Positions 27,440 to 36,769 of a stretch of DNA of 64,000 nt are shown in pieces. A program made the position numbers and the translations under genes. Location: NCBI RefSeq assembly GCF_003054045.1, contig NZ_QBKH01000002.1, positions 744,001 through 808,000 of the forward strand, in the 5' to 3' direction. The notes under the pieces are model-generated. The model saw only the letters and a program-made list of their open reading frames with translations, was not told the origin of the DNA and searched no databases. This DNA comes from Sphingobacterium faecium. Lineage in GTDB: Bacteria; Bacteroidota; Bacteroidia; Sphingobacteriales; Sphingobacteriaceae. Within the stretch, counting starts at the first letter, position 1, and each line of letters starts with the position of its first letter.

Positions 27440-28534
27440 ATGAAAAAAATTCTGCTTTTTATTTTGACCTGTTTCCCTTTTTTAGGTTGGTCCCAAAACA
27501 TGACGATGTTTGTCGGTACCTATACGTCTAATACAGCGAGTAAAGGTATATATGCTTTTGACTTCAATGCTAAAACAGGTGCAATTCAATTGATTTCCAC
27601 GACCCCAATGATTGATCCCTCTTTTTTAGCACGTAGAGATAATATTATATATGCAGTAAGTGAACAAGGTAAAAGTAAAGGTAATTTATCCTCGTACTCC
27701 TATAATAATGGTCAATTTACGTTATTAAATGTCGTGCCGACAAAGGGTGATGCTCCCTGTCATGTTGCGGTGAGTCCCTATAAAAATTTGATTGCAGTAT
27801 CTAATTATTCTGGAGGTTCATTTGTACTTTATGGATTAGAGCCAAATGGTGTGATTGGCAATTTAAAGGAATTGATACAACATGAAGGCAAAGGAGTCGA
27901 TAAAGTAAGGCAAGAAGGGCCACATGTTCATTCTGCTTTTTTCTCGAAAAAGGGTCATGAACTTTTTGTTCAAGATTTAGGACTAGATCAAATCTCGATT
28001 TATAAGTTTATCAATCCTAAAAAACCTGATGTCAAATTGGCTGAAGATCCTGCAGAAGTATTTTCTTCGGCCGGCGGTGGTCCAAGACATATCGCTTTTG
28101 ATAAGAAAGAGAAATATATGTATGTGGTGTTGGAAATGACAGCCGATATTGCCGTATATAAACGAGACGGTCAGGATTGGTTATTTGATCAGTCTATTAA
28201 TATTAATCCTGATGGATTTAAGGGTGCAAATGGTGCCGCTGACATTAAAATATCTCCAGATGGTAAATTTCTTTACGCAACAAATCGAGGAGATGCAAAT
28301 ACCATTGGTATTTTTTCAATTGCCAAAGATGGCAAGTTAGTAAAGGTTGCAAATCAAAGTACGATGGGTAAAGGACCTCGTAATTTTAATATCAGTCCAG
28401 ATGGTAAGTTTCTTTTGGTGGCTAACCAGACGACCAACGAAATCGTTACTTTTAGTCGAGATGAAAAAACAGGACTATTAAAAGAGACTGGAAATCGTGT
28501 TCATGTTCCAGCCCCAGTCTGTATTATTTTTTAA
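27440..28534 (+). CDS. Secreted lactonase-family beta-propeller (6-phosphogluconolactonase-like)
   Basis: The 364-residue protein belongs by motif to the Pgl-type seven-bladed propeller family (COG2706): MFVGTYTSNTASKGIYAF at the start, GDAPCHVAVSPYKNLIAVSNYSGGS, GPHVHSAFFSKKGHELFVQDLG, GGGPRHIAFDKKEKYMYVV, ISPDGKFLYATNRGD and GPRNFNISPDGKFLLVAN as blade repeats. It has a signal peptide ending in GWSQ, so it is exported, unlike cytoplasmic 6-phosphogluconolactonase; the real substrate is likely another lactone or none. Its 3' end overlaps the convergent mrpG gene by 11 bases. Confidence 0.88.
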   Translation: MKKILLFILTCFPFLGWSQNMTMFVGTYTSNTASKGIYAFDFNAKTGAIQLISTTPMIDPSFLARRDNIIYAVSEQGKSKGNLSSYSYNNGQFTLLNVVPTKGDAPCHVAVSPYKNLIAVSNYSGGSFVLYGLEPNGVIGNLKELIQHEGKGVDKVRQEGPHVHSAFFSKKGHELFVQDLGLDQISIYKFINPKKPDVKLAEDPAEVFSSAGGGPRHIAFDKKEKYMYVVLEMTADIAVYKRDGQDWLFDQSININPDGFKGANGAADIKISPDGKFLYATNRGDANTIGIFSIAKDGKLVKVANQSTMGKGPRNFNISPDGKFLLVANQTTNEIVTFSRDEKTGLLKETGNRVHVPAPVCIIF

Positions 28535-28922
28535 GCGGTTCATCCTGTGATGAAGAGTCGTCATGCGTACCTGTACCTTTAAGCTCATGCGTCTCTTCAT
28601 CATACATGCCCTCCAACTCATCCATAATGGTTCCCTTCCATACTTTTATACCGGTGATATAGGCAACTCTTCCAATCATGTGTGCGGCTACAGGGGCAGT
28701 TAACATGAGAAAAAATGCAATAGCAATTGTTTTGGTTGTCACAGAGACATCCGGAAATACAATGGCGGCACAAAGTAATAATAATCCTACGCCTAAGGTT
28801 GCAGCTTTTACGGTTACAGATAGGCGTAAATAAAAATCAGGCATTCTTAGTATACCAATGGAGGCAAAGAGAATGGCTAGTGCACCAATGGTGCTCAGTA
28901 CGGCAATAATGATATCAGTCAT
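28524..28922 (-). CDS. mrpG: Mrp Na+/H+ antiporter subunit G
   Basis: Last gene of the seven-gene Mrp/Mnh operon. The 132-residue protein has three hydrophobic segments; SIGILRMPDFYLRLSVTVKAATLGVGLLLL is the characteristic MrpG stretch, here split between helices 1 and 2. It extends into an acidic, Ser-rich cytoplasmic tail beyond residue 100. It overlaps mrpF by eight bases, a sign of translational coupling, and its 3' end overlaps the convergent lactonase gene. Confidence 0.93.
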   Translation of the reverse strand: MTDIIIAVLSTIGALAILFASIGILRMPDFYLRLSVTVKAATLGVGLLLLCAAIVFPDVSVTTKTIAIAFFLMLTAPVAAHMIGRVAYITGIKVWKGTIMDELEGMYDEETHELKGTGTHDDSSSQDEPLKK

Positions 28923-29190
28923 GGTGATCTTGTTTTTCTAAATAAAATGCAAAGGCTATTGTTCCTAAAAATGCAATTAATGCGAGAATCATAGCTACAT
29001 CAAGAAAAATTGCTTGAGCGGTAGTGATACTGTAAACCGTGATGATACCAATACCTGTAGTAATGATTAGGTCTAACGCAATTACACGGTCTGCCACATC
29101 AGGACCTTTAAAAAGACGAATAAATGTGATTACTGTAGAAAGAATCAAAATTGGTAGAATCACATAATCCAAATATTCAGTTAAGCTCAT
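28915..29190 (-). CDS. mrpF: Mrp Na+/H+ antiporter subunit F
   Basis: A 91-residue protein with three membrane helices and the family motif FIRLFKGPDVADRVIALDL (residues about 23-41), in which the Asp-Arg pair is conserved. Overlaps mrpE by four bases. Part of the membrane complex that exchanges cytoplasmic Na+ (or other cations) for protons. Confidence 0.95.
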   Translation of the reverse strand: MSLTEYLDYVILPILILSTVITFIRLFKGPDVADRVIALDLIITTGIGIITVYSITTAQAIFLDVAMILALIAFLGTIAFAFYLEKQDHHD

Positions 29191-29663
29191 CGTAGAATTT
29201 CTAATAGTTTACGTTCAACATTGTTTTTCAACTCTGTCATGAATTTTTGTTTATCATGAAGGTACATGACATGGATATATAAAATCTTTTTATCATCACT
29301 AACATCGAGAATCAATGTACCTGGTGTCAATGAAATGAATGTCGATAAGAGATTGATCTCAAAATCAGATTTTGCATCCATTCGGTATTTTACAATTCCA
29401 GGTTTGAAAAAATATTTAGGAGTAATGACATCATAAGCTACTTGTAGATTAGCGATAATCATTTGATAAAAGAAGAAAAAGAGAAAGCTAATTGTTTTTG
29501 GTACACGATAAAAATAACGTTGATCCACTTCATTGCGATTCATCACCCATAGGATAAAGAAACCCAGCAAGAATCCAAAAAGAAAATTAGTATAGTACAT
29601 TGAACCTGTTAATGCTACCCAAATAAAAGATAGCAGCAGATTCATTAAAAACTGTTTTATCAT
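29187..29663 (-). CDS. mrpE: Mrp Na+/H+ antiporter subunit E
   Basis: The 158-residue protein has two to three N-terminal membrane helices and a cytoplasmic domain with the family signature SFISLTPGTLILDVSDDKKILYIHV, split by a short loop. MrpE has no homologue in respiratory complex I and is thought to support assembly or activity. Nine bases separate it from mrpD. Confidence 0.94.
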   Translation of the reverse strand: MIKQFLMNLLLSFIWVALTGSMYYTNFLFGFLLGFFILWVMNRNEVDQRYFYRVPKTISFLFFFFYQMIIANLQVAYDVITPKYFFKPGIVKYRMDAKSDFEINLLSTFISLTPGTLILDVSDDKKILYIHVMYLHDKQKFMTELKNNVERKLLEILR

Positions 29664-29672
29664 ATGTTCTTT

Positions 29673-31175
29673 TTATTTACCTAATACTGCTTGTATATAA
29701 GGTGTTGTGTTTAACATTTCGGATGATATGCGATCAGCTACTTGAATAATAATTTCTGCATTTAAACCAATATATAAAGAGCTTGCTGCCAAGATACAAA
29801 TGGGTAGGATTAAAGCTATTTTTCGAATACCGATTAGATCCTTAAACTTATCTTCAATGGTATCTGGATCCGGTGATTTTTTCCAGAATACTTCAGACCA
29901 AAATTTTGCAATGACAAATAGCGTGATGAAGCTACCCAGTATCAGTGCTCCTGCATAAAGGTAGTGTGCATTTTCAAAGGCTCCTTGCAACAAATATATT
30001 TTTGGCCAAAAACCAGACAACGGTGGAATACCCGCCAGTGAAAATAAAACGATGGCAATTAATAACGAAATTTTAGGATACTCAGCATAAAGCCCCCCTA
30101 GTTTCTTCATATCCATAGAGCCACGCATCTGACGAATTAATCCTGCAATTAGAAAGAGATTCGTTTTGACCATGATATCATGGATTAAATAAAATACCGC
30201 TCCGAGAATAGCTAATTTGCTGTACATACCTAATCCACCGATCATAAATCCAATATGACAAACAATCAGGTAGGAAAAAAGCCTTCTTACATTTGTTTTT
30301 ATCAATGCGCCAAATGCACCTGTTAAAATGGTTAAAATAGAGAGCACTAGTAGTAGATCACGAATAAATTCATTCGGAATAAAAATCAGCGTAAAAACCC
30401 GAAATAGGGCATAGATGCCTACTTTGGTGAGCAGACCTCCAAAAATTGCAGCAACTGCCGATGGAGGCGTGTGATAAGAAGAGGGGAGCCAAAAATAAAG
30501 GGGAAAAATAGCAGATTTAATACCAAATCCAATCAAAAAGAATGTGGCTGTAATATCAACTATTGCCCGATTTTCAATTTTGGGCACTATTAAAGCTAAA
30601 TCGGCCATATTTAAAGATCCTGATATACCATAAAGGAGCCCAATCCCTGTTAGGAAAAACGTTGAGGCAAGTATATTCATGGCCATATATTTGACAGCAC
30701 CTTCTAATTGAGCTTTTCGGCCACCTAATGTCATTAGGACAAAAGAGGATATAATAATAACTTCAAAAAATACGTAAAGATTGAAAATATCACCGGTTAG
30801 AAATGCACCGTTTAATCCCATTACTAAAAAGTGAAAAATGGGGAAATAACCATACAATATGCGTTGTCGTCCAATACCTGTTGCAGAGAAAATAGATACT
30901 GCTAGAGCAGCTATAGCGGTCAATAGGACTAAAGTTGAGCTTAATAAATCGGCTACAAATACAATTCCGAAAGGCGCTTCCCAATTTGCGGCATGCATAA
31001 TGAGAATATCCCCATTGAATACTTTTGTAAACAATTTGATAGCAAATATTAAGCTGATAAAGCTACCACCTATGCTGAGTACGCGCTGTGGAACTGTTTT
31101 TCTCCAAAAACCAAGCTGTAAGATTGCTATAAATAAATGTACAAGTACTGTTGCTATAATTTGATTGTCAATCAT
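29673..31175 (-). CDS. mrpD: Mrp Na+/H+ antiporter subunit D
   Basis: A 500-residue polytopic protein of the NuoM/NuoN-like proton-pumping superfamily, about 14 helices. Visible hallmarks are FNLYVFFEVIIISSFVLM (with the conserved membrane Glu), FPLYFWLPSSYHTPPSAVAAIFGGLLTKVGIYAL (conserved Lys and His, shown here as a continuous region only by its ends) and VKTNLFLIAGLIR. It is one of the two proposed ion-translocating subunits with MrpA. Overlaps mrpC by four bases. Confidence 0.95.
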   Translation of the reverse strand: MIDNQIIATVLVHLFIAILQLGFWRKTVPQRVLSIGGSFISLIFAIKLFTKVFNGDILIMHAANWEAPFGIVFVADLLSSTLVLLTAIAALAVSIFSATGIGRQRILYGYFPIFHFLVMGLNGAFLTGDIFNLYVFFEVIIISSFVLMTLGGRKAQLEGAVKYMAMNILASTFFLTGIGLLYGISGSLNMADLALIVPKIENRAIVDITATFFLIGFGIKSAIFPLYFWLPSSYHTPPSAVAAIFGGLLTKVGIYALFRVFTLIFIPNEFIRDLLLVLSILTILTGAFGALIKTNVRRLFSYLIVCHIGFMIGGLGMYSKLAILGAVFYLIHDIMVKTNLFLIAGLIRQMRGSMDMKKLGGLYAEYPKISLLIAIVLFSLAGIPPLSGFWPKIYLLQGAFENAHYLYAGALILGSFITLFVIAKFWSEVFWKKSPDPDTIEDKFKDLIGIRKIALILPICILAASSLYIGLNAEIIIQVADRISSEMLNTTPYIQAVLGK

Positions 31176-31528
31176 ATATCTTCGTCTTCGGGTGTGTTTA
31201 AGTTATCTAGATCATCCGTGTTGATTAATGCATACACACGTTTTAATAATACGATGGCAAAGGAAGTCAGGCCAAAACTGATGACAATGGCTGTTAAAAT
31301 CAACGCCTGAGGTATAGGATCTGCATATATATCTTGAAAGACTTTCAATCCATCACTGATAATCGGCGGTTTTCCTTTTGTGATATTGCCTAATAGAAAT
31401 ATCAGCATATTTGTTCCGTTGCCTAAAAGCATGATTCCTAGAAGTAATTTTACCATACTTCTTCTTAAAATCAGATATATGCCTGTTGCGTATAGTACGC
31501 CTATGAGTAAAATAAGTAGTAATTCCAT
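31172..31528 (-). CDS. mrpC: Mrp Na+/H+ antiporter subunit C
   Basis: A 118-residue NuoK-like protein with three helices; LLGIMLLGNGTNMLIFL and DPIPQALILTAIVISFG are family motifs. Overlaps mrpD by four bases and follows mrpB by seven, so it is tightly coupled in the operon. Confidence 0.95.
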   Translation of the reverse strand: MELLLILLIGVLYATGIYLILRRSMVKLLLGIMLLGNGTNMLIFLLGNITKGKPPIISDGLKVFQDIYADPIPQALILTAIVISFGLTSFAIVLLKRVYALINTDDLDNLNTPEDEDI

Positions 31529-31535
31529 TGTTTTG

Positions 31536-31949
31536 TTAATCTGAACTTAATGAAATAGTAAATAAAATAGTTAAGACCACTCCAATGACCACCAGATAAA
31601 TTCCTATATCAAAAAGGAGTGCAGTACCGATCATACCAATAACAGGAATGGGATGCTCTAACCAAAGTCCTGTCATCACTGGTAAACCAAAAATTGCAGG
31701 CATAAACATGCTAAAAGCAGATATTCCCAATCCAATAGGAATTAGAGACAGTGGTTTATATCGTAATATTTTCATCGTTTCATTGGTACCATGAGCAAAA
31801 CTATGTAATACAAACGCAATCGATGCGACTAGTCCACCAACAAAACCTCCTCCAGGAAAATAGTGCCCTCTTAGCAATAAGAAGAATGAGAATAAAAGCA
31901 GTATAGGAAGTAGGTAGCGTGAAGCTGTCTGTAAAATTGTACTTTTCAT
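31536..31949 (-). CDS. mrpB: Mrp Na+/H+ antiporter subunit B
   Basis: A 137-residue, four-helix protein with [20 protein letters not shown] near residue 16-35, the MnhB signature, and a second conserved stretch [17 protein letters not shown]. One base separates it from the mrpA stop. Confidence 0.95.
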   Translation of the reverse strand: MKSTILQTASRYLLPILLLFSFFLLLRGHYFPGGGFVGGLVASIAFVLHSFAHGTNETMKILRYKPLSLIPIGLGISAFSMFMPAIFGLPVMTGLWLEHPIPVIGMIGTALLFDIGIYLVVIGVVLTILFTISLSSD

Positions 31950-31950
31950 A

Positions 31951-34260
31951 TTATTCCTTCTCCGATGATTTTAAACGTAATTTTAATAAACTATAGACTC
32001 CTAGAGCAGCGATACTGAGCACAATAATTTCAAACATGGTATCAAAACCCCTGAAGTCAACGAGCAATACATTAACAACATTTCTTCCTTTAGCCAGTAA
32101 GTAAGCATTTTTACCGTAAAACTCACTGATGGCAATATGGGTAGGTACATGGAGTACACGTATAGCCACCATCGATAAGATCATACCAAATACGATAGCA
32201 ACAACGACATCTCTGATTAATATCCTTTTTTTTGCGAGATTAAGAAATGGAGGTAATTTAAAGAGTACAAGCACAAATAGAACAACTGTGAGTGTGTCGA
32301 TCGTAAATTGTGTCATAGCCAAATCTGGGGCACTATAAAAGACAAACAATAAACAGATACCGTAACCGATGACACTTGTCGCTACCACAGCTGTAAGTCG
32401 CGAGGCAGTGCTTAGTGTGAGTGCAACAGCACCAAACACAATCAAAACGGTAACCACTTCATAAACACTAATGGCAGATAATAGATCCCAGTTGATATGA
32501 AGTGGACCACCAAGATAGAGTTGATAAGCTAATAGTACTTCTGCAAATATGATAATTTTTAAAAGATAGGAACGTAAGTATCCATTATGAAAGTAGTTGG
32601 AGTAACTTGTTGAAAAATTGTAAATGCGCTGATATGCTTTTTGAAAAATAGTCAATGGCGCAATAAAATTTAATCTTTCAATCCACTGCAATTTTCGTGG
32701 ATTTGGTTTATTTATGAAATAAAGGATAGTCCCTAAAATAATAGTTAGGGCACTTAATAGTAATACTAAATTAAAGCCATGCCAAATTTGAAGATGAAAA
32801 TCCGTTTTCACTTTCATGATACTATTGACTGTGGGTTGAGCGATCCAGTCCCCGATGATATGGGGAAAACAACCGAATAGCACACCTAACAGAGCAAGTA
32901 TTAAAGGTGGTATCCATAGAGACTTAGCTGGCATATTGATTTTTTCAAACTTTTCAGGAAGAGTACCCATAAAAGGCTTAATACCGGCCATGAATCCTGC
33001 TGAAACCAATAAGATATTGGTTATCACTGCAGCAACAGTCAGATATATGGCTACATGTTGCTCACTGTGTAGGGTTGCTTCATAGATCAAATCTTTACCG
33101 ATAAACCCCAAAGTCAAAGGCACACCAGCACTGGATAAGGCTGCCAAAAATCCGGCAATTGCTACAGGTAGTAGAACTTTTCTCAAACCCTGTAACACAG
33201 AGAGATCTCTTGTATGAGTAGCATGATCAATGATGCCTGTAATTAAAAATAAAGTTGCTTTGTACAGTGCGTGGACAACAATAAAAACCGCAACAGCGAT
33301 GATAGCATCTTCAGTTCCAATTCCTAATAAAAAAACTAAAATCCCCAATGCAGAAATTGTGGAGTAAGCGAGCACTCCTTTCATATCGGTTCTAAAGAGT
33401 GAATGAAAAGCGCCATACAGCATGGTAATCCCTCCAATAATCATTAAACTATAGGTCCATGCTGGGTTGCTGCCCAAAATTGGAAAAAACCTCGCAAGGA
33501 GATAAATTCCAGCTTTCACCATAGTTGCGGAGTGTAGATATGCTGAAACAGGGGTAGGGGCTTTCATCGCTCCAGGTAACCAAAAGTGAAATGGAAATTG
33601 TGCCGATTTGGTCATGGCACCTAAAATTACCAAACCTAATATATAAGGGAATAATTCATGATCTTGAATGAGCTGTGCTTTTTCTGCTAATTCAGAAATA
33701 GAGTAAGTCTGAGCAATATTACCCATGAGCACAAGCCCAGCTAATAGAAAAAATCCACCTAGTCCGGTTACACTTAGGGCTGTTAGTGCACTTTTTCTAG
33801 AAACTGCATGGTCATTATTGAAACCGATTAAGAAAAATGAGCTAATACTGGTCAGTTCCCAAAAAGTAAATAATAGAAAAATATTATCGGAGAGCACCAG
33901 CCCAAGCATGGCCGACATAAATAGGCACAGATAACCAAAAAAACGATCGATGTAAGGATCATTTTTTAAATACGATTTCGCATAAAAAAAGATACATGTT
34001 CCAATTCCTGTGATTAATAATGAAAATAGGAGTGACAGACCATCTAACCTCAAGTCAAAATTTACACCTAATGACGGAATCCAATCGATATGTTGAACGT
34101 ATGATTTATCCCAACTTATCAAAGGAATATATTGTAGGTAATAAAGAAATAAAAGTAGCGGTATGAATGCGAGAATAATCCCCCATTTGGTTTTAACAAA
34201 TCTGCCAAATGGAACAATAAGGCTCGATGTTATTAGTCCTAATAGAACAGTAAATAGCAT
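31951..34260 (-). CDS. mrpA: Mrp Na+/H+ antiporter subunit A
   Basis: First gene of the Mrp operon. The 769-residue protein combines an NuoL-like antiporter region ([17 protein letters not shown] with the conserved Glu; [36 protein letters not shown]) with a C-terminal extension (about 600-769) carrying [20 protein letters not shown] and [20 protein letters not shown], the MbhD/MbhE-like part typical of MrpA. The complex uses the proton gradient to expel Na+ and raise tolerance to salt and alkali. All seven subunits (A-G) follow in standard order with gaps of nine bases or less. Confidence 0.96.
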   Translation of the reverse strand: MLFTVLLGLITSSLIVPFGRFVKTKWGIILAFIPLLLFLYYLQYIPLISWDKSYVQHIDWIPSLGVNFDLRLDGLSLLFSLLITGIGTCIFFYAKSYLKNDPYIDRFFGYLCLFMSAMLGLVLSDNIFLLFTFWELTSISSFFLIGFNNDHAVSRKSALTALSVTGLGGFFLLAGLVLMGNIAQTYSISELAEKAQLIQDHELFPYILGLVILGAMTKSAQFPFHFWLPGAMKAPTPVSAYLHSATMVKAGIYLLARFFPILGSNPAWTYSLMIIGGITMLYGAFHSLFRTDMKGVLAYSTISALGILVFLLGIGTEDAIIAVAVFIVVHALYKATLFLITGIIDHATHTRDLSVLQGLRKVLLPVAIAGFLAALSSAGVPLTLGFIGKDLIYEATLHSEQHVAIYLTVAAVITNILLVSAGFMAGIKPFMGTLPEKFEKINMPAKSLWIPPLILALLGVLFGCFPHIIGDWIAQPTVNSIMKVKTDFHLQIWHGFNLVLLLSALTIILGTILYFINKPNPRKLQWIERLNFIAPLTIFQKAYQRIYNFSTSYSNYFHNGYLRSYLLKIIIFAEVLLAYQLYLGGPLHINWDLLSAISVYEVVTVLIVFGAVALTLSTASRLTAVVATSVIGYGICLLFVFYSAPDLAMTQFTIDTLTVVLFVLVLFKLPPFLNLAKKRILIRDVVVAIVFGMILSMVAIRVLHVPTHIAISEFYGKNAYLLAKGRNVVNVLLVDFRGFDTMFEIIVLSIAALGVYSLLKLRLKSSEKE

Positions 34261-34715
34261 TTAGTCTTTGTTTAAATATTTGTGAAACGCTCCAATATAA
34301 GCAAAATTGACGGTTTTTATAGGTGTTTTGCTCAATATGGAGTAAAAAAACATAAAATAGGGATATTTTTTAACATTTCTATGAATGATTGTTTCGCTTT
34401 GCGAATAGGAATGTTGATGCTTAAATTCTGGTTTTTAAAAGAGTGAAAGGTTGCCGGGGAGATCTGAGTGAAGACATCATATGATGTTCGTATTCTGACT
34501 ACTTAAAAGTAAAATGGAGAAATAACCAACTCATAGATGAGGTAAGGATGCTATATGTGTGAGATTTCAGTTAGTATATCCTAAAAATATTTCTATTATA
34601 AATAATTTCATATAGCTATAGCATTTAACAAAATTTAACATTAACTTCGTTTTGAACTAACATGCCAAACCGCTAACTAACAAGTACTTTCTTCCTTTAC
34701 CAGATTTATGTTTAA
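34261..34715. other. Divergent intergenic region (mrpA / ECF sigma)
   Basis: The 455-bp spacer should hold the mrp operon promoter and the sigma factor promoter. No element matches TTG/TAnnTTTG well on either strand, and no gene, RNA or strong hairpin is visible. Confidence 0.5.
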
Positions 34716-35252
34716 ATGAGCAGTATCGTTAATAAAGAACTATTTGAGCAACATTATAAAAGCTTATGTCATTTTGCTTGGAAGCTCTGTGGAGATCTTA
34801 CTGAAGCAGAAGATCTGGTACAAGATGCTTTTATTGCCTATTTTAACCATGAAGATCATGTTTCTACAAATGAATCAGCGGTAAAAAATTTCCTGTATAC
34901 CTCGGTCCGATATGCATTTTTAAATAGTAAGCGTCGAGAAAAAGTTGTTGAAAAATATTGGTTAACAACGCCATTTAGTGAGTATAGTCAGGAGTCGTTA
35001 GAATTAAACATCATTCATTCGGAAGTTATTGCAGAAGTCCATAAAATTATGCAAAGCATGCCTCCAGGCTGCCAGATTGTATTTAAGATGGGATATTTTG
35101 AAGGTTTGAGTAACCAAGAAATTGCTAAAGAATTGAATTTAAGTATAAATACGATAAAAACTCAGAAACAGCGCGCATTAAAAACAATTATGAAAAAGTT
35201 GAACCCTGAATTTCTACCTGTTTTGCTTCTTTGGTATAGTATGATCCGATAA
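34716..35252 (+). CDS. ECF RNA polymerase sigma factor (FecI-like)
   Basis: The 178-residue protein has the sigma-70 region 2 (LCHFAWKLCGDLTEAEDLVQDAFIAYF, near residues 17-43, shown by its ends) and a region 4 helix-turn-helix (LSNQEIAKELNLSINTIKTQKQ near 133-154). In Bacteroidota such sigma factors pair with FecR-type anti-sigma regulators and STN-containing SusC receptors, which are the next two genes, so it should direct transcription of this locus when substrate is sensed outside. 227 bp separate it from fecR. Confidence 0.95.
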   Translation: MSSIVNKELFEQHYKSLCHFAWKLCGDLTEAEDLVQDAFIAYFNHEDHVSTNESAVKNFLYTSVRYAFLNSKRREKVVEKYWLTTPFSEYSQESLELNIIHSEVIAEVHKIMQSMPPGCQIVFKMGYFEGLSNQEIAKELNLSINTIKTQKQRALKTIMKKLNPEFLPVLLLWYSMIR

Positions 35253-35479
35253 ATTTGTTATAATTTATCGAAGTAGGGTTTATTTGTGGTCATTATTCGC
35301 ATTCTCGTGTGAGTAACATATTTTAGTAACCTAAATTCCGGATAATTTTATAGATATCCATCTAATTTTTACTCAATAAACCTTTTAATTTAAATATTTG
35401 GCAAGAATTATAATTAAATTCAGTTTTTTTTTATTTGTTGTCACCCATTTAGTTCAATAACGTTTCTTTATGATATATT

Positions 35480-36640
35480 ATGAAAAGTAAACCTTTTATT
35501 ATAGCTAAAATCATTAAAAAATCGCTTGTTGAGGAATTAACAGGAGATGAAATGGCTATGCTTGAGTTCTGGATAAATTCGAAGGAAGAAAATAAACAGT
35601 TATATGATAATTTTAAGAAATCGTACTATATAGAAGAGGATTTAACTATCATCAACCGTATTGATCTTAATCAAGCTTGGAATACTTTAGAAAAAAAAGG
35701 TAAGGAGTTAAAAAGTTCGAACCATGGTTGGAATTTAAAAATTTGGATTCCTTTAATTGCCTCATGCTTAGTATTGTGTTTCTTTTTTTTATATCAAAAT
35801 AAAACAATTAACAATTCAAAGATAATAGCTATTCAATCTACTAAACATAAAAATGATGTAAAACCAGCTTCGAATGATGCAGTGTTAATATTGGATAATG
35901 GTGAAAGTTTTGATCTGAGTAATCGCAGTAATAAACAAATTGCCAATAATATTAAGGTTCGCAATGATCAGTTGGAATATGTTAAAAATAAATTTGAGGG
36001 AGGACAGCTTAAATATAATACTTTAGTTGTTCCAAAAGGTGGGTACTATAAGCTCGAATTGTCTGATGGTACAAAGGTTTGGATAAATGCGATGTCAAGA
36101 TTGAAGTTTCCTGAATCTTTTGGATCAGGGGAACGTAAGGTCCAATTGGAAGGTGAAGCTTATTTTGAAGTTTCTAAAGATCCTGATCGTCCATTTATTG
36201 TGCAAGCCAATGGTACGGATGTTAAAGTACTGGGTACACATTTTAATGTTGATGCTTATAATAAAAAAGTTCGAACAACTCTAGAAGAAGGGAAAGTAGA
36301 AGTCTCTACAGCTGATCATGCGATTATTTTACAACCTGGAGATTTTGCTGAATCTGGTGATGGGAAATTAAATAAAGGTCGTGCAGATTTAGCAAAAGAT
36401 TTGGCATGGCATAACAATGAGTTTTATTTTAATAAAGATAATGTTCAATCCATTGTCGATCAGTTGTCTAACTGGTATGCTATAGAGGCGAAATTTGATC
36501 AAGGCATCAATAGAAATAAAGCAATAACAGGATCAATTGACCGTAATGTTCCACTTTCTCAAGTCCTTGAAATGTTGGAATATGTAAGTGATCTGCGATT
36601 TAAGATAGATGGAAATCAATTAATTATAAAAAATAAATAA
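35480..36640 (+). CDS. FecR-family anti-sigma regulator
   Basis: The 386-residue inner-membrane protein has a cytoplasmic N-terminal region (about 1-85), one membrane helix (IPLIASCLVLCFFFLYQ, about 88-106), the periplasmic FecR domain (VVPKGGYYKLELSDGTKVWIN ... GEAYFEVSKDPDRPF ... VLGTHFNVDAY) and a C-terminal DUF4974 domain (YFNKDNVQSIVDQLSNWYAI onward). It passes the signal from the STN domain of the outer-membrane receptor to the sigma factor encoded upstream. Confidence 0.95.
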   Translation: MKSKPFIIAKIIKKSLVEELTGDEMAMLEFWINSKEENKQLYDNFKKSYYIEEDLTIINRIDLNQAWNTLEKKGKELKSSNHGWNLKIWIPLIASCLVLCFFFLYQNKTINNSKIIAIQSTKHKNDVKPASNDAVLILDNGESFDLSNRSNKQIANNIKVRNDQLEYVKNKFEGGQLKYNTLVVPKGGYYKLELSDGTKVWINAMSRLKFPESFGSGERKVQLEGEAYFEVSKDPDRPFIVQANGTDVKVLGTHFNVDAYNKKVRTTLEEGKVEVSTADHAIILQPGDFAESGDGKLNKGRADLAKDLAWHNNEFYFNKDNVQSIVDQLSNWYAIEAKFDQGINRNKAITGSIDRNVPLSQVLEMLEYVSDLRFKIDGNQLIIKNK

Positions 36641-36687
36641 CACGATATGGGGAACAAATACTAAACACAATTATTAAACAAAAAAAT

Positions 36688-36711
36688 ACAGAGATGTTGC
36701 AGCATCCCTGT
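36688..36711 (+). repeat. Hairpin in the fecR-susC intergenic region
   Basis: acagagatg (36688-36696) pairs with catccctgt (36703-36711) apart from one mismatch, loop ttgcag. It lies 59 bp before the susC start, with no run of T after it, so it is more likely an mRNA leader or processing element than a terminator. Confidence 0.45.
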
Positions 36712-36769
36712 ACCTATTCTTAATTAAGAAGCTAACCGAAAAATTAACTCATTAACCAAATGTAAATGT

